Of a DNA stretch of 64,000 bases, positions 37,251 through 46,762 are shown piece by piece. The notes beneath the pieces are model-generated. The model was given only the letters and a program-made list of their open reading frames with translations. It did not search any database and had not been told where the DNA came from. Each line of letters starts with the position of its first letter. Within the stretch, counting starts at the first letter, position 1. The stretch lies in the NCBI RefSeq assembly GCF_030247195.1, contig NC_080672.1, forward strand, positions 311,204,127 through 311,268,126, in the 5' to 3' direction. The DNA is from Topomyia yanbarensis (Eukaryota; Arthropoda; Insecta; Diptera; Culicidae). The translations under genes were made by a program, and so were the position numbers.

Positions 37251-38161
37251 TAAGTTAAATCTGGAACCCTGTCTACCTATAAATCTACATTGACGAATAC
37301 CTCCAAAAGTGACTTCTTGAGGTCTCATGAAGATCTGACACTAGCTTTGTACTACACTCTGTCAGAAAATGTAGGGCCGCCAGAAGCTAAAACTTCGTAA
37401 AATCACACTCCTGGCTCTTTCTTCAAGATCATCCAGTGCAGTACTCTGCGTCATTCTTTCGAGTTTGAGCCGCTCATATGGTAGTCGATCTTTGCCAGTA
37501 TTGCTCTTCTTCCATCCATTCTTCTTCTGAGCCGCCGACAAATCAAAAGCCCTTGTCGTTGGGCTTATTATATTTATAACGCATAATAAACATGTCGTTT
37601 GCATTTTGGAATTTAACACAACTATGGAAACGTGTCTGACAGGGAGAGTGGAGATGCCAACTTGTCATTAAAATTTCGCAGTCATTTTCTTCACATTCTT
37701 TTGGTATATCGTTTATATTTTTTGTACATTTGCTTTGTACTGCAAACTTTGGAAATGATCATTGAAGTGTTAATAAGAAGCAATACTCCCGATGGCCGGC
37801 TCCTCGCAGTATAAATTTCTCGTTTCAAATTTTCGGAAATTGATCATGAGCGACTTTCGTACATATTGCTATATTATTTTGAAAAATATTAACAAAGGAG
37901 AACCAACAATCCACTACCTACCCTTAAATATTAAAGCTGTGAGACAACGTCCACCAAATTTAAAAACAAACGATTTGCGCATTTAAGGGTTAAAGTATTT
38001 AAACAAAGCCTTAATGCGTTCAGAAAAGGTGTTCGCCACAGCAATTTCTACAAATTTGCCATTTGACATCATTTCTTTATATGTGGTAAAAAGAAATTTT
38101 TCATAATATCTTACTTTTACGGGGATTAATCAGTAAAATCACAGTATCAAAAGAAATTCCA
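37251..38161. other. Mostly unrecognised; possible coding remnant on minus strand
   Basis: At 37362-37560 the minus strand gives AAQKKNGWKKSNTGKDRLPY then ERLKLERMTQSTALDDLEER, followed by ARSVILRSF. This charged, helix-like peptide has more coding character than its surroundings. I cannot name the family. It may be a fragment of a transposon ORF. The rest of the interval shows nothing recognisable. Confidence 0.35.
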
Positions 38162-38170
38162 AAATATTTT

Positions 38171-38307
38171 GAGGGGCATGCATATCGTAGTTGGAAAATC
38201 GATTACCTTGCACACAGCACACCTGGGTTCGATCCCCAACCCCGCACATATGCTTAGAGAGTTTTCCAAAGAGTTTTTCTAACTCGATAAAAAGAGTAAA
38301 TAAAAAG
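38171..38307 (+). mobile_element. tRNA-derived SINE, Feilai-like, 9-bp target duplication
   Basis: The A-box region TATCGTAGTTGG (38183-38194, one mismatch from consensus) and B box GGTTCGATCCC (38226-38236) are clear. The element ends in an A-rich tail. A perfect 9-bp direct repeat, AAATATTTT, flanks it at 38162-38170 and 38308-38316. It is more diverged from the 1778-1945 copy in the 3' half and lacks the GGTTAAAACC segment. Confidence 0.85.
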
Positions 38308-38464
38308 AAATATTTTAAAAAATGAAGTCGTAAATCATCTCAAAATTTTCGAATGTTAGACTAAACCCAACGACAAATGAAAAGTCCTGGAAAAAAGTAT
38401 AACTGAAACAGCTAATAGATAGAAACGTTAAAAGACGCTAAACGTACCATTCGTTCAATCCAAG

Positions 38465-38775
38465 GAACCACTGCCTGATTTTATTATTGTGGTTTCTGTT
38501 TACGCACATTTACGCCAAACCGTTGCGCACTTTACAAATCTGTCAGTACCTAAGTAATAAAATCAACACTTCCTCTTGTGTAGCATCATAAGTACAAGTA
38601 ATGTTTCATCATTGGATCGTAAAACAAAATGAGTGATAAAAATCATAATCAATGAAATCGACGGCGGAGCGCTACAATTATCAACAATCAAAATCCTGAA
38701 CAATTTGTCGCTGCTGATTGGCACTTTAGGAAGCTTCGACAACAATCATTGCCACCCGCTACCGATGCTGGGCTG
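38465..38775 (+). repeat. Diverged direct duplication, copy 2
   Basis: Partner of 27225-27570, in the same orientation, with the conserved core ATGTTTCATCATTGGATCGT and GAGTGATAAAAATCATAATC at about 38600-38653. No transposon ends or coding frame were recognised. Confidence 0.7.
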
Positions 38776-40760
38776 TGGACGTCGTAAAAGAGGAAGGCGA
38801 GCGAGAAAAACTGCGATAGCACGATTACGCTTACGCTTTATAAACTTCAATGTGTCATAATGTGTACGGTAGGTTTTTCCAGTTAAATAACAGATAAAAG
38901 AGGCTTACCGACTGTCGCTATTGAATTTCATACCTTGAAACATAAGTGTTAATAATATTGTTATAATATTCTATCCCACGAATAATGACAAAAAGGTTTC
39001 AAATTTAAAATCTGACGGAATTGAAACAAACTACCTCATATTATCTAGGTGCAAACATAAGCTTAGCGGACTCCATTCATTCCGATTGGTCCTTCTCATT
39101 TCAAAGGTTATTGATCTGCTCCTCCAGATCATCAGCCTGAAGCCGCTCGAAACTCCGAATGCCGTAACCGTCCAAGGCAGTATTCGTTTACCCCTTTCAA
39201 GTTTCTGCCACCGAGACCGAGAGACAGATAATTTCTCCCGGCGCGGCGGAAACTTCAAAAACTGTCATTAGTGCACGAATAAAACCAAACATGCATTGGG
39301 AAAACAAATGTTGAACCTTTGAGCCATTGAAATATTTACCAGCGGCAATATTGGCGTGCTATTCAAGCAAACCATCCGCAAACAAGCGTTGAACTTGTAG
39401 AGTAGGTACCGAGCAGCATATTTATATATGTATAGAAATAGAAATCCGGTCCCGGTTCGGACTTATTGGCCAAATAAGGCACAACCTCGAAGAGACGCGA
39501 AAGAAATTGTAATAAAAATGAACTTTTTCCCGCTGGCGCTTCGTTCGCCATCCTGTCGCCGTATGCCATAACTAACTACATACAGATATATGCAGACCGA
39601 GGGATTGAGCTTCATATTGGCGTAAAAGTTTCGCGCCGGGAAGATGATCTCTTTGCAAGATGCTCCGGCTAGAGATGATCCTCTATGCACTAGCTACCGG
39701 CGAATTGTCCACCACCACATCGATTGATTGGCGCTATGCAACGATGCTCCGTCGCGTCGTTCAAAGGAATACCACCGACACGGATGCTGCTCGGATCACC
39801 CCGCCGGCGGCACTGATGGGAAATGCATATATGTTAGGATAGGGACATAAAAGTATGTAGGTACTGGCTGAACGAATCTTCGCGTTAAATGCAACGTGTT
39901 TTACTCCCGATGCATTCGATTGGGCACGTCCGCCGCCGCCGCCGCCACCGCATACTTGGAAGACGGCTGCAGCGTCAGCGTCTGTCCAGAGGCGAAGAGC
40001 ATTCCAAAGTACGTGGGTTAATGTTTACGGTCATTTCGTATCGAAGCAATCCGAAAGCGGAGGAAATAACAATCAGTGTCACAATATGACTTTGGATGGC
40101 CTATGCGGTGCATTGAACTTAAACGTTGGGTTGGGCTTATGTTAATGGATGAGCTCTGAGTATTAGTGAAAATAGTACCGACAATGTAGCATTTTGCCTG
40201 AAACAATACAATTATCAAATTATCTCTGGTCAGCTAGAGGTATGAGGTTATATAAATGAGTTTTATTTAAACTTTCAAATCAAACACAAATAAAACATTA
40301 CTAAATTTGTCATTGTTTACAACTAAAGACTGCATTCTATAAAAATTTAACGCAATATTGGATATGAAAATTACCCTGAACTATCATTTTTTCGCAACTT
40401 TGTGGAAATGAAAACTATTCCAGTTCTTTTCGTATTCCAAACGTACGCACCTTTCTCATTTTTACAAAACCGGGCGCCTTATCCGCGGTTCAACTTTCCC
40501 AAGACAGGATGAGTCTCAAAATTACGCGTATCCACAAACAACGTGAAAATTATTTTTCCGATTCAATATAACTGATAATCACTGAAGTAAACGAAAATAT
40601 CAAAACATACCCACCATTAGCAAGAAACCCGAAAACGAAGCAGAATAAACTTATTTTGTCATGTTTTTGAAGAGTACCAGCAATAAACCGACCACAAAAG
40701 AGATGTCGTTATAAATACATTAGCTCATTCTCCGAAGCGTTTATTGATCCAGTGAAGTAT
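38776..40760. other. GC-balanced island, no gene identified
   Basis: From about 39050 to 40100 the composition is close to balanced and no repeat family seen elsewhere in the window is present. A (CCG)n run lies at 39929-39950. Small frames exist on both strands (for example 39660-39842, 39463-39690) but they overlap each other and have no motif I recognise. This may be conserved non-coding or intronic DNA. The stretch 40210-40760 is AT-rich and featureless. Confidence 0.4.
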
Positions 40761-40890
40761 AGAGGTTTTAATCTTAAGGTCACTCGCTTTTTTGGGATTG
40801 GAAAAATCTCTAACCCTATCTGTGGGGTTGGGACTCAAACTTAGGTGAGCTGCTTACAAAGCGATTGATTTTCCAACTACGCTAAATTGT
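40761..40890 (-). mobile_element. Feilai-like SINE, minus strand, degraded
   Basis: Read on the minus strand: A box TAGCGTAGTTGG (40873-40884) is intact, and the B-box region GTTTGAGTCC (40831-40840) is recognisable. The 3' half, with a GGTTAGAG-like segment and AAGATTAAAACCTC, follows. The 5' leader GGGGGAGGGCG has been lost or mutated and no clear target duplication is visible. Confidence 0.78.
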
Positions 40891-41144
40891 GTGTTCCATT
40901 TATCCAGAGAACTTGTATAAGTAGAAATAACTTTTAATGTGAAAATGATATTAGAGATAAATATTGTTGCTGTTTAGCTACCTTCGAAACAAACTTTCAT
41001 CAGTTTAAGCCATTTTTGAATTATTTGTGTATTTGTTTATGAAGCACTGATTCCATTATGGCCCAAAATCTTTCAACAAAGGCGCTATTTAAGAGTATTT
41101 TACAAAATTTCTTCACTTAATATGAAATGAACATTGCTGGGTTC

Positions 41145-41273
41145 GTACTATCCCAACACATAACATTTTTGAAGATTGCAAACATGACACAATTTAACAA
41201 ACCGTAATTCACGAAATGACGAAGCATTACCGTGTTCCGCTTAATTTTACATGAAACATATACAGCATTTACA
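41145..41273 (+). repeat. Left part of a repeat related to the 51.9-kb MITE
   Basis: ATGACACAATTTAACAAACC, CGTGTTCCGCTTAATTTTAC and ATGAAACATATACA match 51934-51995. The repeat is interrupted at 41274 by a foldback and resumes at 43046. The continuation ACATGCGCAATGG at about 43129 follows a short LINE tail insertion. Confidence 0.7.
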
Positions 41274-43045
41274 TTAGGGTGTCCCAAAATGACATCATGT
41301 TAAAAAAGTCATCGGGCTCACTTCTTAAATGATAGGTTAGGGTATTAGGACCACTTTCTTCTTCGGAGTGAGTTTGCTAAAACGCTTCCTACTGGTGGAG
41401 ACTTTTGATTTTTTGAAAAATGGGCCGATTTTGGATAAAATTTTAAATTTATGCCTGTTGAAGTGGTCCTGAACTGTCTTAGATTTTTTTCAGCATTTTT
41501 TTATTTTTCTGGAGATTCAAACGGAGAAGTTTGGTTAGTTAGTTTGTACAAATTTGGAATTATAAGAGCGGTAGGGCCATTAAAACTTAGTAAAAAGTGA
41601 AATTTTTGGTGCTTTTCAGTATTTTTTCTTCAAAACTGGGTATCTACAAAATTTTAAAAGTACAGAAAACACTTTATATAGTTGAGCCAAATTCAGGGGC
41701 GTAATTTTGCTGAAGAAAGTGTATAGCTACGGCCAATGGGGTATAAGTTATTTACGTTTTTGTTAAATAACCTTTTGACATTTTATGATATTCATAAAAA
41801 ATAACACTGTTCTACAAAATAAAACAACTTAAGTGGGCTTAGTCCGCATATTATTTTTCGGAAAATAGAAGGAAAATGATGAAAAATGGCGTTTTTCGCT
41901 TGTCTCTAGTACATCAGAATCGGTTTTTATGAGCATTTGACGATTTTTTTTTAAATATTTTCTATATTAATAGCCACCTAGCGGGTTTGAAAATCACTAA
42001 AATTAAACAAATATGTCGAGTTAATGGCAAGTTATGGCGTATATTTGAAGGCTGAATTAATTAACGTACTTACATTTTGTATATAAAGTCTTATTTTCAT
42101 GTTAGGAACTTTGAAGTGGAGAAAAATGCAGAAGAATGAGGTGAGTGCTGAAAAACTGATATTTACTGTTTAGATCACATAATTCCGAAATAGTCAAATT
42201 TGGGGCAAATATCCTCGAAAAAGTTTTACAACAGAATACAGCGCATCTTCTGACATAATCGTTTTGTTGAAGATGCCTCCTAGAAGTAATTATGGAGAAT
42301 TAACTCTTCAAAAAATAATTAGAGACTTGGCGTCATTAGCAAAGTTATTATTTTTATGATTTAAGTTACAAAAAAGTCATCAGTTGCTCATTAAACCTCG
42401 TCCTGACATACTAAAGACGAACAGAAAACGTCATTATTCATAATATTTCTTCTATTTTTCGAAAAACAATATGTGGTCAAAGCACATTTGAACTGATTTA
42501 CTTTTTGGAACAGAATTATTTTTGATAAATTGCTAAAAATGTCAAAGGTTATCTACCAAAAACTTAAATAACTCATACCCCATTAGCCATAGCTATACCT
42601 TTTCTTCAGCAAAATTACGCCCCTGAATTTGGCTCAACTATATAAAGTGTTTTCTGTACTTTTAAAATTTTGTAGATACCCAGTTTTGAAGAAAAAATAC
42701 TGAAAAGCACCAAAAATTTCACTTTTTACTAAGTTTTAATGGCCCTGCCGCTCTTATAATTCCAAATTTGTACAAACTAACTAACCAAACTTCTCCGTTT
42801 GGATCTCCAGAAAAATAAAAAAATGCTGAAAAAAATCTAAGACAGTTCAGGACCACTTCAACAGGCATAAATTTAAAATTTTATACGAAATCGGCCCATT
42901 TTTCAAAAAATCAAAAGTCGCCACCAGTAGGAAGCGTTTTAGCAAACTCACTCCGAAGAAGAAAGTGGTCCTAATACCCTAACCTTTCATTTAAGAAGTG
43001 AGCCCGATGACTTTTTTAACATGATGTCATTTTGGGACACCCTAA
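41274..43045. mobile_element. 1772-bp foldback element, arms about 500 bp, TSD TTTACA
   Basis: The termini TTAGGGTGTCCCAAAATGAC and its complement extend inward as near-identical inverted arms (about 41274-41780 and 42536-43045). The 6-bp direct repeat TTTACA lies at 41268-41273 and 43046-43051. The element sits inside another repeat whose two halves (41145-41273 and 43046-43270) align to an uninterrupted relative at 51892-52189, confirming both boundaries. The 750-bp centre is AT-rich and has no coding signature. The superfamily is not assigned. Confidence 0.9.
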
Positions 43046-43056
43046 TTTACATGATA

Positions 43057-43115
43057 GCAAAGAAGGAAAAGTCCTTACTCTACAAGTATATTCTTAAATC
43101 AATAAAATAAAATAA
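43057..43115 (+). mobile_element. Extreme 5'-truncated LINE copy (3' tail only)
   Basis: AAAGAAGGAAAAGTCCTTAC, then TCTACAAGTATATTCTTAA and TCAATAAAATAAAATAAA, is the same 3' end as the LINE at 20652-21722, here with an (AATAA)n-like terminus. Only about 60 bases were integrated, as expected for target-primed reverse transcription that stopped early. Confidence 0.75.
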
Positions 43116-43119
43116 AAAA

Positions 43120-43270
43120 TATACTTTACATGCGCAATGGTATAAAATTACACTTACTGCCATTCAGAACAAATGCCATATATGGAGTAAAATTACATGA
43201 TTTACGAAATTCAATGTCAAGTAAAATTAAAATCAAACGTAAAACTAAGTTATTTTTGATGCTGTATGTT
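43120..43270 (+). repeat. Right part of the interrupted repeat
   Basis: TTTACATGCGCAATGG, AAAATTACACTTACTGCCAT, TCAGAACAAA, GTGATTTACGAAATTCAA-like and TTTTTGATGCT match 51995-52135 in order. Confidence 0.7.
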
Positions 43271-43812
43271 TCATGACATATCCGTTAGTAGCACCGCAAG
43301 TGGTGAATTATCGTACCGATCATTTTGTCACATCTACAAATTGATTGCCAAATTAGAATTTTTTTCGAATTGTACCATTTTACGCTTGCTTCAATATTTT
43401 GGTGCAATTTACTTTGAAATAGGAATGTTTCGTAACAAACCACTCCAATTTCCACATTATGAAAAGATTGATCAAAACCATACTGAATCTTTGCACGTGG
43501 TTCAAAAAAAACTTCCATTTTAAAGGCTTAAACCTTTTTTTTGAAAATTTAATCAACTAAAAAAATTAAAATCTGCAAAAAAAATCGCGTTTCTAAACTC
43601 GTTCATATCTGTGGTAGATAACAACCACCTTAAAGATAAAAAGATAATTAAAAATTTCGTGATAATGATTCATAGAAGTACTACACTTTCTATAAATGCT
43701 ACAATGAAATCTCTATATGTTCACTATGCTGCCCTTGTATGTAAAAATGATGTAAACGACTCTTTGGCCAAATTTCACTTTTTCGTATTTTTAAGTTCGC
43801 TACAAAATTTAA
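43271..43812. other. No recognisable feature
   Basis: Open frames on both strands overlap (43266-43523 and 43285-43518). Neither carries a recognisable motif. Confidence 0.4.
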
Positions 43813-44417
43813 ACGAATAAATGAATAAATGAATAAATGAATAAATGAATAAATGAATAAATGAATAAATGAATAAATGAATAAATGAATAAATGAATAA
43901 ATGAATAAATGAATAAATGAATAAATGAATAAATGAATAAATGAATAAATGAATAAATGAATAAATGAATAAATGAATAAATGAATAAATGAACAAATGA
44001 ATAAATTAATAAATTATAAATTAATAAATTAATAAACGAATAAATGAATAAATGAGTAAATGAGTAAATGAATAAATGAATAAATGAACAAATGAATAAA
44101 TTAAATAATTAATAAATGAATAAATGAATAAATGAATAAATGAATAATTGAATAATTGAATAAATGAATAAATTAATAAATTAATAAATTAATAAACTAA
44201 TAAACTAATAAACTAATAAACTAATAAACTAATAAACTAATAAATTAATAAATTAATAAATTGATAAATTAGTAAATTAATAAATTAATAAATTAATAAA
44301 TTTAAAAATTAATAAATTAATAAATTAATAAATTAATAAATTAATAAATTAATAAATTAATAAATTAATAAATTAATAAATTAATAAATTAATAAATTAA
44401 TAAATTAATAAATTATT
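43813..44417. repeat. 8-bp minisatellite (AATAAATG)n grading into (AATAAATT)n
   Basis: About 600 bases of tandem octamers. The left part (43813-44000) is nearly perfect AATAAATG, the middle mixes AATGAGTA/AATTGAATA variants, a patch of AATAAACT lies at about 44200-44245, and the right part is AATAAATT. The ladder of variants suggests successive local expansions. The octamer period does not preserve codon phase, so the long minus-strand reading frame here is meaningless. Confidence 0.95.
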
Positions 44418-46029
44418 AAATGAATAATTCGCGAGAGGGATTGGGGACCGGTTGGCAATTACCTTCAGTTATGTCAGCACGAGGAATAAGTGTTTTGCTG
44501 TCATGTTCATAGGTTAGCTTTCAATTCTATCTGATGCCCCCACGTGAGTCTAGGTCTATTGATGACATTTGATCCTTAGACCGGCGACGCCTGTGTGCTG
44601 TCGACCTTCTGCCGATAGTGGCAGAATGAGAGGGTGCGAACGGATCTAGCCGAGAAAACAATACCGTAAAATGAATAGTTGTTCGGAGGTTGGCTCCAAT
44701 GGGACTTTGATTCGACTGGTATCGATGCTCGCGGGTCAATACGTGCTGAAAATCCGCCGCGTCTGTTTTAATGAATCTAATTTCAAGTTCCGTTCTTGGT
44801 AACAAGCCCGTGTATCAGGTTAACGATCCTCTGTATTTCCCTTCAATGTTAGATATAATCGTTCGTATACGTGTAGTTCACAAACAATCTGATATGGAAA
44901 ATCGGAAATACTTTCGTTGATTTACAATATCTCGAGCTATCATAACTCTTTGTCTGTATAACGTGTTATCACTCGGTAGTTTGCAACCCAAAAATATATC
45001 GTAGAGAAGGAATAGCGAAATTAGTCTAAATAATGTCGCAATAAATAGTGATCCTGCCCATTACGCAGATAAGATTAGCTTTTCTAGGCAATACTCAATA
45101 CTCGGCTGTGTGGAGTTGAAATATCTTTTGTTTAGAAAACATAGGATACTCTCGGTAGCCCGCTATCCAGAGTTTAAAAAGAACCAGAAGAAGATCTTGT
45201 TTAGTTTTAACAAGATCTTTTTCGAGGGATCGTGTTCTCGAAAACTAACTAAACTACTACCTAACAAACTATGCTTTGCAGGTCGCATCGCTTGCTTGGA
45301 GCGAATCATAGACCCTATTCCCTTCCAAACAACCAACTCCGCGACACTTATGGAAGAGTCTGATGAACCTTCTGTATAAGATTCCGCATTTTATTCGAAC
45401 AATCGCCGGGTAAAATCAACACTGACACGATAGAAACCACGAACAAATTCGTCGCGTGATTGAATACTATTAAAAAATATAAGCAGTGCTCCTTATAGCC
45501 GGCTATCCGGAGTTCAAGTTGCTTATTTTGCTAATCGTATTAATACAAATTTCCCAAATTCTCGGCAGCCGGCTGCCCAGAGCAATTATTACATGATAAC
45601 GCTATTGGCACATTTACTAACAACTCTCCCCTTCCCGTGATACATGTGGAGATGCAGAGGATTCCTCGGTCTATAGTAGCAACATGTATCGGACGGCCAG
45701 GCCCGACCGTAGATCGCAGAAGGAAAGGGAAAGAATGTTAGTCCGATACTTGCTTTTGCTAGAGGCCCAGGTCAACTGGAATGGGTGGCGGTCACGCTTA
45801 CCACTCAACCACCGTCGCCGTCTTTGACATGATCTGCACACAGTAAGTCTGGACAAGCGTAAGTAACAAGTTGCTTTACGCTTGTCCAAACATGCCGTAG
45901 ACTCAGGTGATTCGCATTTCTAATGCCAAAAGATCTTGACTCCTACGGTAGCAGACAAAAAGTTAAGTCGCCGGTAAGCTCTACATATATGATCCATCCA
46001 CGCTTTTCTAAACTTTCTCCCTTCAACTT
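44418..46029. repeat. Probable degraded element sequence, unidentified
   Basis: Composition is richer in GC at 44420-44820 and 45640-45900. A recurring word GG(C/T)AGCC.GCT.(T/C)CC.GAG occurs at about 45154, 45499 and 45565, with a weaker match at 45103. An 11-bp-stem hairpin around AAGATCTTGTT lies at 45192-45222. The minus-strand frame of 92 codons at 44527-44805 has an Arg-rich C-terminus but no domain that I can name. Parts may derive from a retrotransposon. Confidence 0.35.
45845..45889. repeat. Short hairpin
   Basis: GTCTGGACAAGCGTAA and TTTACGCTTGTCCAAAC pair with a loop of about 12 bases. The stem is about 15 bp. It could be a small RNA precursor or a remnant of an element end. Nothing else supports either reading. 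Confidence 0.55.
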
Positions 46030-46640
46030 TTTGCTCTCCCTTGAATACTATGGCTCATTGAAAAATTTACTTCACCTTTCAGTCCCTTGCTAATTAAATG
46101 CCGTAACAACTGTTGACAAATTAGCTCAGAGACAAAAAAAACTCCAAGGAACGAATTCCGTTTGTTATTCACTTCTTCGTGTAAACAACCATTGAAATTT
46201 TCTGATAATTTTACTTGTCGACACCACTGTTCGACAGCTTTTAATGCTTGTTTCGTCAAGTCAAAGGTTGTTCCGATGTAAAGTCCAGTAATTAGTAGGT
46301 ATTTGATACTCGCCAGCAAACCCTTAGATTGAAAATCCAAGCTCATTGAGTTTCTTTAACCTTCCGGCAGTCGCGCTAGTGCACTGAGTGCACGCTGCTC
46401 TGAAAAACTAGCGAAATCGTCTTAGGGCATCAGTGGCTGCTCGTTCAGTGCACCATATGCGCGACTTCCGGAGGGTTAACAAGCCATCGGCAACCAAGTT
46501 CCATAGTAAAGGTGACACAGAACATCCACCCTGACGACAACCGTAGATGATCAACTTCCTTATATCTGCCGGTCTCAGTGAAAAAATGCGATTACTAAGC
46601 ATTGCATTCATCCAACTAAAGATATAAGTTGAAAACTTGC
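46030..46640 (-). pseudogene. LOA/R1-type LINE reverse transcriptase remnant, split by a MITE
   Basis: The minus strand reads FSWMNAMLSNRIFSLRPADI, then GCRQGGCSVSPLLWNLVADG, matching the W+LL-NR and GC-QGG-LSPLLWNLV boxes of LOA/R1/Jockey-type RT. A TTAA MITE (46360-46475) follows. After it comes LNELGFSI, a stop, GFAGEYQI, and in another frame FDLTKQALKAVEQWCRQVKL and SENFNG. The last is the AL-VE-WC segment after the catalytic box. The box itself is FAGE instead of F/YADD, and frameshifts and stops are present. The element is dead. Confidence 0.75.
46360..46475. mobile_element. 116-bp TTAA-flanked MITE (piggyBac-type)
   Basis: TTAA is at 46356-46359 and 46476-46479. The ends are CCTTCCGGCAGTCGCGC and GCGCGACTTCCGGAGGG, a 17-bp inverted repeat with two mismatches. 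It is inserted in the minus-strand RT remnant between its QGG and catalytic boxes. Relatives at 36784-36863 and 62251-62356 share the CTAGCGAAATCG..CTTAGGGCA centre. The CCY start and TTAA duplication indicate piggyBac-type mobilisation. Confidence 0.88.
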
Positions 46641-46641
46641 T

Positions 46642-46762
46642 GAAAACACAATTTGTTCCATAGTACCATCTGGCGGGCAGATAATCCCCAATCAATAGCA
46701 CACAAACACGCTCCATAACCAATGCCTACTGTGTTTAAATTTTTACGGAAATCGGTTAAGCC
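46642..46762 (+). repeat. Left half of interrupted RTE-like 3' tail repeat
   Basis: GAAAACACAATTTGTT through ACGGAAATCGGTTAAGCC matches 2953-3075. It ends exactly in the 9-bp target duplication of the LINE that follows. Confidence 0.75.
46754..46762. repeat. Target-site duplication, left copy
   Basis: GGTTAAGCC is repeated at 48993-49001. The uninterrupted relative at 3065-3076 carries the word once. Confidence 0.88.

Noticed and set aside
43775..43996. Periodic IYSFIHLF-type open frame
   Set aside because: It is the minus-strand translation of the 8-bp minisatellite.
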